Source: Dermanyssus gallinae
Lineage: Eukaryota; Arthropoda; Arachnida; Mesostigmata; Dermanyssidae
DNA: 64,000 bases
Reading direction: 5' to 3'
Assembly (NCBI GenBank): GCA_003439945.1
Contig: QVRM01002419.1
Span: 1-64,000, forward strand
The notes below the pieces were generated by a model. It worked only from the letters and a program-made list of their open reading frames with translations, had not been told where the DNA came from and did no database searches. The first letter of the stretch is position 1. Each line of letters starts with the position of its first letter. The position numbers and the translations under genes are program-made. Positions 12,715 to 23,736 of this stretch are shown here, piece after piece.

Positions 12715-13039
12715 GGTTGTTGCATTTATCTTATGAGTGAACTGATTGAGTTTGATAAGTGAGTGTTGAAACACCTGTATATCAGTGAAGGTCTCCATTT
12801 ATCTGTAGTCTGCTGTGAGGCGGTTCCGTCAAACAGGCTTTCGAAGATTCTTAACACCACGTTAATAAGTATTTACCAGGTAATTTACTGAGCTCGTTTC
12901 AAATAGAGCACTTACTTACGAGCTTAATTACATGTCTAAGGTTTTGCTTAGAAATATAATTAATCTGGTGCGTATCGTCTCATGAAGCACTTACACTGAG
13001 AACATTCTCCGGGCTACACCACATCACTTTCTACCTTTT

Positions 13040-13175
13040 TCTTCTTTTTGATACGGGAGATTTCGGGAATGCATGATACACAAGCGTCACCGGCAGCAAA
13101 CATTGTAGTATGACTCATAAACCCAATGACGCCGGGTTCTTCCCCACTCTTTCGGCCACGAGAATTACTCAACTG
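13040..13175 (-). repeat. Diverged LINE 3'-end copy (SINE-like)
   Basis: Diverged copy of the sequence found at 28360-28500 and, inverted, at 47152-47290. Shared anchors are 'GGGAGATTTCGGGAATGCATGAT' near 13051 and 'TTCTTCCCCAC' near 13137. The left side has T-rich tracts corresponding to a poly(A) tail on the minus strand. Confidence 0.65.
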
Positions 13176-13193
13176 TACACACGTGCGTTAAGA

Positions 13194-13197
<4 letters not shown>

Positions 13198-13275
<78 letters not shown>
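13198..13275. repeat. (TA)n microsatellite, 77 bp
   Basis: One of the longest uninterrupted (TA)n tracts in the window. The longer copy of the dispersed repeat (13275-13362) begins at its right edge. Confidence 0.95.
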
Positions 13276-13277
<2 letters not shown>

Positions 13278-13384
13278 GTTAGAGAACCCGTGATCACACG
13301 TTCGCGCGGAGACAATTGTCCACTCCAAAGTGCTAACATAGTGAAATTATATAAATAAGAGTCTTAATACATAATTAAAAAAAT

Positions 13385-13388
<4 letters not shown>

Positions 13389-13443
<55 letters not shown>

Positions 13444-13486
13444 GTTCCAATGTACGGTTGTTTATGTTTCTATGAAAAAACTAGAT

Positions 13487-13532
<46 letters not shown>

Positions 13533-13576
13533 CGTAGTTTTTTCTTAGAAACATAGACAACCGTACATTGGAACGT
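13389..13576. repeat. (TA)n plus inverted repeat with (TA)n loop
   Basis: (TA)n at 13389-13441 is followed by an inverted repeat. The left arm, about 13442-13483 (ACGTTCCAATGTACGG...), pairs with the right arm at about 13534-13576 (...CCGTACATTGGAACGT). The loop between them is mostly (TA)n. The arms differ at a few positions. It may be a small fold-back element or the product of a hairpin-mediated rearrangement. Confidence 0.8.
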
Positions 13577-14268
13577 GCTGATAGACACACTACGGAATCA
13601 GCTGGCACGTCAGCAGAGACCGCGTGTCAAGCGGGCGCCACCACAACCACGCAGAGCCAGGCAAAATGCCTGTTTCTGTTGTCATCGACGGAGTTGCTGC
13701 TGTTGTTGTTGTTGGCGCCCGAAGTCGAAAAACGCAGAAACAAGATTTCTCGCTATATCTCGTTGAGGTTGACTCGTTCAGATTATGATAGTCCAGCGTA
13801 TCTTTTTGTATCTCTGCTCTCGAGCTTCTAGCAGTAAACGTTTTTTGCTCATCTTTCTAAGGTAACGTTCAGTCGAGAGTGCAGGTAATATTTCACTATT
13901 CTTTCTTTGGCTATCTCACACACGTTTTTTATCACGGACGGGTTAGAAAAGGGGTCCTCTTTCGTGGAAGCTCTCATAGTGAAAGTGATGGTAGTACTAG
14001 TACGGAACAAGGATATGTGATAATGTTTCCGGATTTTTGTTTTTCGTACGTTCAATCGTACGCTGCGGCGTAACAGATCACTGTTTGGCCCCTAGTCAAT
14101 GTCCTGGCCATCTTGTTGGTCTTCAACTAAAAAGTTTGACTTCTTAACGCGATTATCTCGTCTGTTCTCTTGCAACTAGTCTGTAATAGAGCCTTCTGAC
14201 CAAAACTTGGCGAATAAGTATATTACAGTTACACTGATGATTGATTTATATAAATATAGAGCTCTGAA
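13577..14268. other. No gene recognised
   Basis: Overlapping short frames exist through a GTT/CTG-rich stretch (13690-13715), but frame length is explained by base composition. No domain recognised. Confidence 0.35.
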
Positions 14269-14560
14269 TCAGTGGTACTCCGACGGTGAAGGACGGGTAA
14301 ACTGACATATGACCTTGCGTTGTCTTGGCAGAAGAAAGCGCCCTTTTAATTCACAAGACTGCGTCTTTTCCCTTGAAGGGCGACAAAAACTCGGTCGATA
14401 GTAGACACCCGTGTCTATCATTTGCCTACTAGGAAAAACTCTGTTGTGGCCCATGCCATGCCTATCCCAATAAACACAGAGCAAATTCCTGCGCAAATCG
14501 GTTAGCCGATTTGGCGTCTTCGGGAGGCTAACCGGGAGCGCACCAAGATATTGTCCCACG
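14269..14560 (-). pseudogene. mariner transposase relic
   Basis: The minus strand reads LLCVYWDRHGMGHNRVF and then, after about 40 residues and a frameshift, QDNARSYVS. These match the mariner core around the second catalytic Asp (in relatives 'CVWWDxKGVVHYELL' then 'HQDNARPHVA'). The first and third catalytic segments were not found. The fragment is short and frame-shifted and therefore inactive. Confidence 0.65.
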
Positions 14561-15041
14561 TTTCACATTGTCGTAGAAACCTAGCCTTCCGTCACAGGCA
14601 ACTGTTTTCAATTCAAGAACGGACATTCATTGTGTCTAGCAAGCCAAGAAAAGCATTGTGCTACACGTTCCAGTTCGTTGCGCTACTCTTCAAATGTAAG
14701 TTACACTCTGTCCAACCAATATATATATATATATATATACCTATTTACAATTGCATGTTATTGTCATATTTAAAACATTGTTACTGCAATGTTCTACTAC
14801 AATTATCATCAGTGCAGCCAGTATGAAATTATTTTTTTTCTCTTTATGAGAGTTAGCTTGATGCAGACTAGTCTACCTATCATTGACAGTATAGTAGATG
14901 TGACTCTAAGTTTCGGTGCATGTGGATCTCGAGTGTAGCCATGTTAGACACCCTGGCCTCTCTTGTCCCTCAAAGACGATTAAGTTTTAATATCCTAGAC
15001 CGGAGCCTACGGATGTTTTAAAAATCAATACCGGGGTTAAA
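14561..15041. other. No gene recognised
   Basis: AT-rich sequence with a short (TA)n at about 14720-14739. No supported feature. Confidence 0.35.
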
Positions 15042-15242
15042 AAATACTTCTCGGACTGACTCCCAGCCAGGATTTAACGTCCACAAGACTGCTTTTCGCA
15101 CTGCTTCTAGCACTGCTTCGCACTGCGCATAGACGGACTTCCATAAATACAAATGTGCAACGGTGGGACTCGAACCAGCGCACCCATCTGGTGTCTCCTC
15201 CGGTCGCGAGGCGCAGGCGAATGCACCACGCCACCGGGCTCG
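15042..15242 (-). repeat. tRNA-derived SINE, family 1 copy A
   Basis: On the minus strand the head carries an A-box (GGCGTGGTGC) near 15225-15235 and a B-box (GGTTCGAGTCCC) near 15168-15179. The tail contains 'GCACATTTGTATTTATGG', 'GTGGACGTTAAAT' and 'GGGAGTCAG'. The tail is shared with 25495-25650 on the opposite strand, so this is a dispersed SINE and not a tRNA gene. Confidence 0.75.
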
Positions 15243-15479
15243 ACAATACCGGGGTTAAGTAGCGCATAGTATACTCTTTAAAAATATATTGTGTTGCCTT
15301 CTCTCGACGGTTTACGTTAAAGCAGGGTAGTCCTGCGTCATCACCCGGCATGCGTCTTCACCAGACTGGGCAACATTTTTAAGAACCCTGTCATCAGCAT
15401 ACATTATAGCCGTTCATCATGCAATATTTATCATACTATTTATGAAGCAAACAAAGGCTAGAGGTCAATGCCCGACCTC

Positions 15480-15985
15480 TGAAATATACCGGGCAAAACT
15501 GGGAGAACCCTTCCGGCCGGGTCCACATCTACACTGCTGATGTCCGATGTACCGATAGCAGTTTAAAAGGTGTGCTCGTCCACGCCCAGGCATATACATT
15601 TGAATAGGAGTGTAGCTGGGCGAACACTAACAAAGGCGCGTTTGAGATCTACAAAAGAAGTGCTTCACAAAGAAGTTCCTTGTCTAACTCGAAACGTGCT
15701 GCTTTCACAAGTTTCCAATAGCATCATGACCGATGCACTCCGATGCTTGCGAAATCCAAACTGGGCGCCCGTTATTGCGTTCGAGATGCCCCGTCGTTTG
15801 GCTAAAAAGGCGATACCAGAGTCATATTCGAAAGAATATTTGCTAAAACTATCTGTTCAAAACAGGCAGAACACTCACGTGCGTTTGACGCTTCAGGTTT
15901 GACGGTTCGATCATATTCCCATCTTTGTGGATCGCTACTACTCTGGCAACCTTTAAGCGGGTAGGGTACACCACTATTTTTGTAT
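15480..15985 (-). pseudogene. Decayed LINE reverse transcriptase fragment
   Basis: Minus-strand translation in shifting frames shows RLKVARVVAIHKDGNMIEPSN, like the RT region that ends 'PSNYRPIS', with a deletion there. It is followed by AQFGFRKHRSAS, the fingers motif, and a short VDLKRAF segment for the catalytic Asp region. Stops and frameshifts throughout show it is a pseudogene. The clade cannot be settled; the order and spacing resemble jockey/CR1-like elements. Similarity to the RT at 10033-11331 is low, so it is a different family. Confidence 0.6.
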
Positions 15986-16489
15986 GGACAATGTATATAT
16001 ATTTTATTGTAATAGGTTGCCTGATTTTTTAACTGACTGACTCAGTCGGCAACCACATCCTGGTCAATCGTGCGAGGTTTCCTTCGTCCAGTTGTGGTAC
16101 TCGGCGCTCACGCGATCACCAAGCTACTGTACATCCATTCATAACAATTTCCTATAAAAATCTCAAAATATATACGTGTGGACGAAGAATATTCGGAATC
16201 AGATGTATCACTCATTAGGTAAGCATTTATGAAAATTTGCACATATATATATACATAATTTAATTAAAAATAATATATATATATATATATCCACACGGTT
16301 GCGTGATAAAATATGTTTATATACATATATGTAATGCAGTTGTCCGCAATACATTCGATACTTTGGATCGGCCTTTAGCTATCGTCCTGCCCGACAGGCA
16401 GATCTATCGGCTTCCTTTACAGGTAAGGAGCAAACTAGGTACATACAGCCTACACACCTACCTATCTATGCCAAGGCCGACTTCGTGAT
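15986..16489. other. No gene recognised
   Basis: AT-rich with short (TA)n tracts near 16244 and 16272-16291. The sequence becomes GC-rich at about 16490. Confidence 0.35.
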
Positions 16490-17552
16490 CGAGGCGCGCC
16501 CGCCCTCATCCTCGGGCCGCCTCTCCCTCCCGTCTCTGAGGCGCGTCATGGAAACCACCGCACCTCCGGCGCGCTCTTTGTGCTTCCCACTGAGCGAAGC
16601 GGGCTCTCTCTCTTCGTCGAGCTACCATGACCACCAGGTTATCTAGTACCTCTAGCACGACCCCCCCCTTACCGCCCCGCGCAGCCCCGCCGTAGCACCC
16701 ACGAGCTTGAGCGAGAGCAGGGGGTCTGCTTCACCACCACGCTCAGACAATGAGCTAGCTCTGTATGGGCTGGCTCCTTCTAGCAGACGATGTTCGTCTA
16801 CCCCAACTACAACAATCCTTCCTTCCCCCTCGAGCGCCGCCGCTCTCTAGGCTAGGCAACAACCAACAGGAGCGAATGACCACGACAGCTGACTGACGCC
16901 GCACAAAGCCTTCCTTTGTTCTCCAACCAACGAGGACCGAGTTCTGCTCTCCTTCGATTCTCCTCTGCTCTCCGGTACGAACCCAATGAACGAACCGGTC
17001 GTTGTGTGACAGTGACCGGTGGTGGCAAGCAGGCACTCGGTTTGCTCCCTACCGAACTCCCCACAGATTATCATCTTGTTCTGTCTGTGTCTCATTGTCG
17101 TATCTCACTGTCATACGTTGTACCTGATGAAACGCTGCACTGCGTTTCGGAGTGCAACCGTTCCGAGCTTCAGCTTCTCGATTCGACCGTCGTCATCGTT
17201 TTTGCATTGTAATTGCATGTGTGAAGGTGTCGGTTTGTCTTGACAACCAGCTAACTTCCAAGTTCGTCCAACGGAAACAGCCCGGCACATACTGGGGCGC
17301 CGACCGGGAAATGGGTCACCGGCGCATACGTGGAAGCGCGCCGGCCGGCCAGGTGTGTCAGCTCTGCGTCGTGTTGTCGGAGGCGTGGCAACGTTTCCCC
17401 TGACAGCGACAGAGCGCATCGAGATACATGTAACCAACTGTTCTGACAGCCAAAACTAAGCAACTAACTGACTAAGCACCAAGTAGCAAAGTAACCCCAA
17501 AGTAAAAAGTTCCCTCATTGCGGCGGGGCCGAAGAAGAATCGTCTGGCCGCG
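16490..17552 (+). promoter_or_regulatory. GC-rich 5' flank and probable 5' UTR of KIF3B
   Basis: Base composition changes sharply at about 16490, from AT-rich repeat sequence to GC-rich, CpG-containing, transposon-free DNA that continues to the KIF3B start codon. No TATA box is evident. The start site cannot be placed, and an intron in the 5' UTR cannot be excluded. Assignment as promoter/UTR is inferred from position and composition only. Confidence 0.4.
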
Positions 17553-19610
17553 ATGAGTGCCAAGTCGGGAAAATCGGAAGCCGTCAAGGTGATTGTGCGC
17601 TGTCGCCCTATGAGCGACAGGGAGCAGGAATCACACCATCGGCGAGTGGTGACCATCTACTCTCAACGCTGCTGCATTGAACTGACGAAAGCCGACGGCG
17701 AAGAGCCCAAGCGGTTCACGTTCGACGCCGTTTACGACGAATACGCCAAGCAGAAGCAGCTGTACAGCGAGACGTTCAGCCCACTCGTCGACTCGGTTCT
17801 CGAAGGATTCAACGGCACTATATTCGCATATGGCCAGACGGGTACGGGCAAGACGTACACAATGGAAGGCGTCCGCACCGACCCCGAACGACGAGGCGTG
17901 ATTCCGAGCTCGTTCGAGCATATCTTCGACCATATTCAAAGGTCACGCAACAAACAGTACCTGGTGAGAGCCTCGTATCTGGAAATCTATCAGGAGGAGA
18001 TTCGCGATCTCATAGCGAAGGATCAGAGCAGAAAGCTGGAACTCAAAGAGCGTCCCGACACGGGAGTGCATGTCAAGGATCTCAGCTCTTTCGTGTGCAA
18101 GTCTGTTCAGGAGATCGAACGAGTCATGACGGTGGGCAACCAAAATCGAGCGGTAGGCCGCACCAACATGAACCTGCACAGCTCGCGGTCGCACGCCATC
18201 TTCATCATCACGGTCGAGCACAGTGACATCGAGGAGAATAGTGACGCCACGTCCACAATCCGCGTCGGCAAGTTGAACCTCGTCGATTTGGCTGGTTCGG
18301 AGCGGCAGAGTAAAACGCACGCGCAGGGCACCACGCAGAAGGAGGCTATCAAAATCAATCTCAGTCTATCGGCGTTGGGCAACGTGATTTCCAGCCTCGT
18401 CGACGGCAAATCCACCCACATCCCATACCGAGACTCAAAACTGACACGGCTACTCGAGGACTCACTGGGAGGCAACGCAAAAACCATCATGATCGCCAAC
18501 ATCGGGCCGTCACACTGGAACTACGAAGAGACGCTGACCACGCTACGGTACGCTAGTCGAGCTAAGAATATCAAAAATAAGCCGAAACTTAACGAAGATC
18601 CAAAGGACGCGCTACTCCGAGAGTTTCAGCTGGAGATTGCGCGATTGAAGATGCAGCTTGAAGAGAAAGGGAAGCGGAGGGCCAAATCAAAGAGTGCTGT
18701 GAGTCGTACGTCGATGAATTCCGATAGTTCCGCCGATGGCGGTGGCAGCAGCGGAGGCTTGATGAGTCCCGATGCGGCCGAGGTTGAATACACAGAAAAA
18801 CTTGCCGCGAAAGTGGCTGCTCTCGAAAGCAAGTTGCTGAGCGGTAAAGACATCATACAGCATACGCATGAGCAAGAGCGGGCACTGGAGCTGAAGCGAA
18901 AGGAAATCGCGGAACAAAAACGAATTGAACGCGAGATTGTCAAGAAGCTTGAACTGCACGAAGAGAGCGCTTCAGAAATCCGCGAGGGCTACACGAGCCT
19001 GCAGCAAGAAGTCGACGCAAAGACAAAAAAGCTGCGAAAACTCTACGGAAAGTTGCAAGCGGCCAAGATTGATATCAAGGATCTCACCGAAGAGAACAAT
19101 CGCGAACGCAGGGAGCTGGAGGCCACCCAGCACGAGCTGACCAAAGAGCTCAAGCTCAAGTACATGATCATTGAGAATCTTATTCCTGTCCAGGAGAAGG
19201 CCAAGATATTGTCACGCATTGTATACGACGATGAAACGGAAAACTGGGATCTGCTGCCTTATTCGATGGTGCTTAATAACGAGCTGGGAACCTCGGCCGT
19301 GCACCCGTTGGCTGACAGCCACAACCCAAAGCGTCTTATCCGCGAGATGGCCCGCAAAAGGTATCGGGATTCTGACGCGAAGCAGATAAGCCTTGACCTT
19401 GAGTTTGTCGACCTACGCATTCGCGAGTACCATCCGCCTGACGTGTCGCCAACCCTACGAGCAATGCTTGACGAAGCGATGAAGCCGCTGCCCGATATTG
19501 AGATCGATGCAGCGGTACCCCAGTTTAAACTAGTCAGGATGCCGTCAAGCAAATCTAAAGGGCACCGTTCGCCCAAATCACCGTCCGCGTCAAGAAGTTA
19601 CTATAAATAA
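17553..19610 (+). CDS. KIF3B: Kinesin-II motor subunit, KIF3B/KLP68D orthologue
   Basis: Plus-end-directed microtubule motor. In animals KIF3B pairs with KIF3A and the adaptor KAP3 to form heterotrimeric kinesin-II, which moves intraflagellar-transport and axonal cargo. The 685-residue frame has no intron. Motor domain, residues 10-345: P-loop GQTGTGKT at 94-101, switch I SSRSH at 210-214, switch II DLAGSE at 245-250, neck-side [18 protein letters not shown] near 341-358. KIF3B-type rather than KIF3A-type signatures include [25 protein letters not shown] and [11 protein letters not shown]. Residues 365-410 are a basic/Ser-Gly hinge much shorter than the charged region of human KIF3B. Coiled coil spans about 415-545, ending in [14 protein letters not shown]. 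The tail ends in a basic, Ser-rich stretch. Start ATG chosen because it directly precedes the conserved VKVIVRCRP strand and upstream DNA is GC-rich noncoding. Switch I has Leu at 208 where relatives usually have Glu (NMNEHSSRSH). It is tail to tail with Sgt1. Confidence 0.95.
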   Translation: MSAKSGKSEAVKVIVRCRPMSDREQESHHRRVVTIYSQRCCIELTKADGEEPKRFTFDAVYDEYAKQKQLYSETFSPLVDSVLEGFNGTIFAYGQTGTGKTYTMEGVRTDPERRGVIPSSFEHIFDHIQRSRNKQYLVRASYLEIYQEEIRDLIAKDQSRKLELKERPDTGVHVKDLSSFVCKSVQEIERVMTVGNQNRAVGRTNMNLHSSRSHAIFIITVEHSDIEENSDATSTIRVGKLNLVDLAGSERQSKTHAQGTTQKEAIKINLSLSALGNVISSLVDGKSTHIPYRDSKLTRLLEDSLGGNAKTIMIANIGPSHWNYEETLTTLRYASRAKNIKNKPKLNEDPKDALLREFQLEIARLKMQLEEKGKRRAKSKSAVSRTSMNSDSSADGGGSSGGLMSPDAAEVEYTEKLAAKVAALESKLLSGKDIIQHTHEQERALELKRKEIAEQKRIEREIVKKLELHEESASEIREGYTSLQQEVDAKTKKLRKLYGKLQAAKIDIKDLTEENNRERRELEATQHELTKELKLKYMIIENLIPVQEKAKILSRIVYDDETENWDLLPYSMVLNNELGTSAVHPLADSHNPKRLIREMARKRYRDSDAKQISLDLEFVDLRIREYHPPDVSPTLRAMLDEAMKPLPDIEIDAAVPQFKLVRMPSSKSKGHRSPKSPSASRSYYK

Positions 19611-20290
19611 TTAGAAAAGTAGTCCTAGTGACCGTAGTTTTGCGGTGTTTGCTAAGATTTGGCGCTAAGGTGGATAATTAGACGAGTATATTCAGCCGTT
19701 TTGACAAGAATAGAATCACAAGACATACGAGCGCGGAAAAGCTCGACTGTACAACTACCTGACCTCTACGTTGCCTTCGCTCGACACTTAGAGCGCGTAG
19801 TACTACACTCGACTAGGACTGTTACCTGCAAGAAAGATCGGAAAAATAGCCTTGTAGAGCCATCAAGACTTGAACACTACGGAACCTTAGGAAATAACTA
19901 TTTTTTTCTAATGTCTAACATTTTACCACGTGGTGCCTATGATGACGTGATGAGAGAATAAAATAACTGGTAACAAGTGAACGGGAACCCGTATGTGTTT
20001 GAAAGTGGTATTTCATTGCATCATGCATGTTAATATGACAAGCAACTGCCCTTTACAAGGACGGTTAACGGCAAATTAGCTACCCTTTCATGCACATTTT
20101 ACATGCTAGCTGCTTAAGATTTGTTTTATCAAAGTGTATAAACATTATTAAATGACTTTTTATGTTAGCACTGCTTAAGATTGAGATCATTATTTGACAG
20201 CCGTTCTTACCGGTAGCAAAGACGTTCTGTTTCTTCCCGTATGTATATACACATAATGTACCAGCTCGCATACAATAAAGCTTTTTACTG
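19611..20290 (+). other. Probable KIF3B 3' UTR
   Basis: After the TAA, AATAAA-type polyadenylation signals on the plus strand occur at about 19957 and 20274. The transcript end cannot be fixed from sequence alone. Confidence 0.4.
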
Positions 20291-20356
20291 CCTGAATACG
20301 TGCAGATGGCCCAGTTAATGCCAGATTACATCCTTAATACTCGTTTAGTGTACTCG

Positions 20357-20416
<60 letters not shown>

Positions 20417-21442
20417 TGAGCTGCGATCATCTGATGATGATACTTATTTTTTTTTGGCAATTGTTGGCATTGTCTTTGCGATAAGAAACATACCAAGACA
20501 GAAATCTACAGCAACGCTGCTAACAAGACCTCCAAATGTTACCGGTGGGTGGCAGGACCCATTTAAGAAGACGGAACCGCGCAAAAAGTACCTGGCAAGC
20601 GCATGCATTCATTGAAATGCGTCACAAGCTCCAAATCCAATACTTAATTACAGAAAGACAGAAGGCATAGAATAAGACTTAGAATTTAATCGGAGGTGTC
20701 TGCACCTCGTGTTGCACCACCTGCTGCAGCTGCCTTAAATATTGAAATACTCAGTAATAGACATCTCTGGGTTCTAATTTTACATGATTCTGTCTTAAGT
20801 AGACAATCTGAGCACGGTGCCAATACTCGGTAACTAAGCGCATGTAGATATTAGACGATTTTAGTCTTATATTCTTATAGCACACTGTTGACTATTCATT
20901 TGACTTATGCTTGAGTTTATTTTATGACGATAAAGTGTCGTGTGATTTTTCTTCTTGGAAAGAGTGATTCCAGCGTGTGGATGACTACATTACAACATAT
21001 GTCACAGCGGTAGAGTAGTAATAGTAAATATATTGATTCTATAAATAGTTCCACGTTACAGTTACGGTAATGACAAATAATTATTGCTTTTTAAGTATTT
21101 TTAAATTTCGCGAACGTGCTATTTCTGAACTTTTCGATTTTTCCTTTTGGAATCGAATGCATGCGACTCTCATTTGTTTAGGAGTTGCGTCACTTACATA
21201 TTCAACAAGTGTAAATGAGCAAAAGTAAATACGCGTTGGCTTATGCTGTCTTTCCGAGCAAATTATATACTATCATATAATTATAAAAAATAATATATTA
21301 TTTAATATTTAAGGCTATTAAATTACACGTTGGGTTTAAAGTGGTTTGGTTTCGTTTATTTATTTACGGCGTGTGCTTTCAACACCTCACATACCGTCTA
21401 ACAATATGGATTAATCTACATTTGCAACACACACCAACGTGC

Positions 21443-21473
<31 letters not shown>

Positions 21474-21943
21474 GGTTGATGTATGATGGTTAGGTCATAC
21501 GACAAAAACGAGGGCAAAACCTGGCCAGATTTTTCAGACAAAAGGTATACTAAACAATTGAGAAAAAACTCGAAGAAAACAGTCTGCATGAGTCTAGACG
21601 GCATTTGGCGTACAACATGCTGAGTAACCCAGGTACTGCAGTTTAGGTATCTTGCTGATGCTGTTCTCGTTGTTGCCGGTGATTATAAGTCAGCACAGCA
21701 ATCCAGAGGTGAGCTGGCCGCCTCAGCGTAGCCTAACAATAAATAGCATTTTCTTGGGGAGCCTGCCTTCAAAAAGAGGCACAAATTCCGAAGAAACCCT
21801 CAAAATACAAACACAGTATTACAGACCAGCTTAATATGTACAGGCAAAGAACGCAATGCGCGCTGGTCTAGCGACATGAACGAAACGTCCTTCTCTTCCT
21901 CTCGATCTATATATATATATATATATATATACTGATGTAATAA
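20291..21943. other. Intergenic KIF3B-Sgt1; (TA)n
   Basis: Convergent intergenic region. (TA)n of about 53 bp lies at 20358-20411, with smaller ones at 21443-21472 and 21908-21931. On the minus strand an AATAAA (plus-strand TTTATT near 21354-21363) could be the Sgt1 polyadenylation signal. No coding frame is supported. Confidence 0.45.
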
Positions 21944-23141
21944 TTAATCAAATTTCTTAAATTCCGTTCCTTCTGGTGGTTTAACGCTGACTTTCTTCTT
22001 GCCGACATCTTGCCAATTCGTACTTAGAACTGTGCCGCCGCTTTCCATGAACGACTTATTCATCGCCTTTCGAACCTCGTCACTTCCGTCTTGGTAGATC
22101 TTTTTGAAAAGCTCGTTCACCGCCTGTTAATCAAAATATTGTTATTAATTATTTTTCTAAAATAAGTTTTTAAATACGTTTACTCAAATTAATTTAAAAA
22201 GGGCATGCTTGTTATATACTATATTAAAATATTTAACATGAAGTCCTTTCGTAAATATTGCGTGATATTATCCAAAGACAAAGCTATTCTCTTTTGAGTC
22301 AGGGAATCTCCGCAGCAGCATTTGGGTTAGAATCTTGCCAGCATATTGCTACAAAACAGAAAACCTGTCATCAAGGCATTTTTAACCATTGGTTTTTGCG
22401 AATCTTTATCAGCCTATCGAATTAGCCAAATCGTCTTTATTTATTGTAAAACAGGAACACGTGTTTTAATAGGTGCGTGTATACACATATATAAACGTTG
22501 TCTAGTTTAAAATTACACAATTAAACTTCTAAATGTATATATATATATATACTAATAAAGTATATAATGTTGGTGCCGATGATGATAGAAAGGCTTTATC
22601 CAATGTCAATATATAGCAAGCATTTTATCGGGCTGAAACCTCTAAGCGTCGATACCCTAGATATAGGGTCTGTACGCCTAAATGCAAAAGTCATTATTTC
22701 ATCTCAGGGCGCTGAGAGCGGTGGCACAAGCAGGAATGAAGAGTTATCTAGGGCGTCCTCAAGATCCCTTATAGCAGCATGGTCGTAGACGCTCACCGGT
22801 GTGATTCAACATCTATTACCAGTGATCATCGCTCACCGAAAAGTCGATCAACTAGAGGGATCGAACCAACGACACGCCGATAAATGGCAATCATGACCAA
22901 CGCATTTGCCCCCCTACACCACGCCGTCATATATGTGTCATCAATTCGTCTTTGTCATTTAGGCAATTCATAACTCACAGTGGTCACGGTGGACCTCTCT
23001 GGGCTTTCCAGCCGAGGAATATAACAGAAAGACAATGCTCAACCTGAACTAACAATCAATAATGTAAAAATAACTCTAGACGAGTAGTAATCAATCCCAT
23101 GACAATGCCCCATATATGTATATATACATACCTATAACTCT

Positions 23142-23186
<45 letters not shown>

Positions 23187-23701
23187 GGTGTTCCTATTTG
23201 TGTGTCCAAAACGCTAGGGTATGGTCAAACTCGGTGAGAAATCATTTTTGCCAATGGGTGGAAGCCGGGAAAACGTTTTGTTTAGGAGTGAGGATGAAAT
23301 TTATAAAAGCAGTTATTCTGCCTTTTTTCTCCTACATAGTTGTGCAAAATCTACGTTTGCGGGAGAACCAGTAAGCGCACAAAGGAACCGATCATACCGG
23401 CGTGTTTGGCGGAAAATTCTGCACAATAAAGTATACATTACTAGCTTGCGTAGCAAAAGCGTATAGCCAGATTAAGGAAAGTCATAAAAAGTCAAAATGT
23501 TACGTTAACGCTTTTTTGTGCAACATCGTAATTGTTTCCATTACGACCAAAAATGCACGTCCAAAAGACTACTCTCAGGCAATAGCAGATTTAATGCCCA
23601 CTACATTCGTACCAAAGTGATGGTGCTGCGTTACGTAGTTGCCAAGTGACTAAGCTTTTTCGACCATACCCTAGCGTTTTGGACACACAAATAGGAACAC
23701 C

Positions 23702-23736
<35 letters not shown>

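Noticed and set aside
13568..13831. Overlapping frames after the 13442 hairpin
   Set aside because: Two frames are open over the same CAG/GTT-rich stretch. No domain and no splice context.
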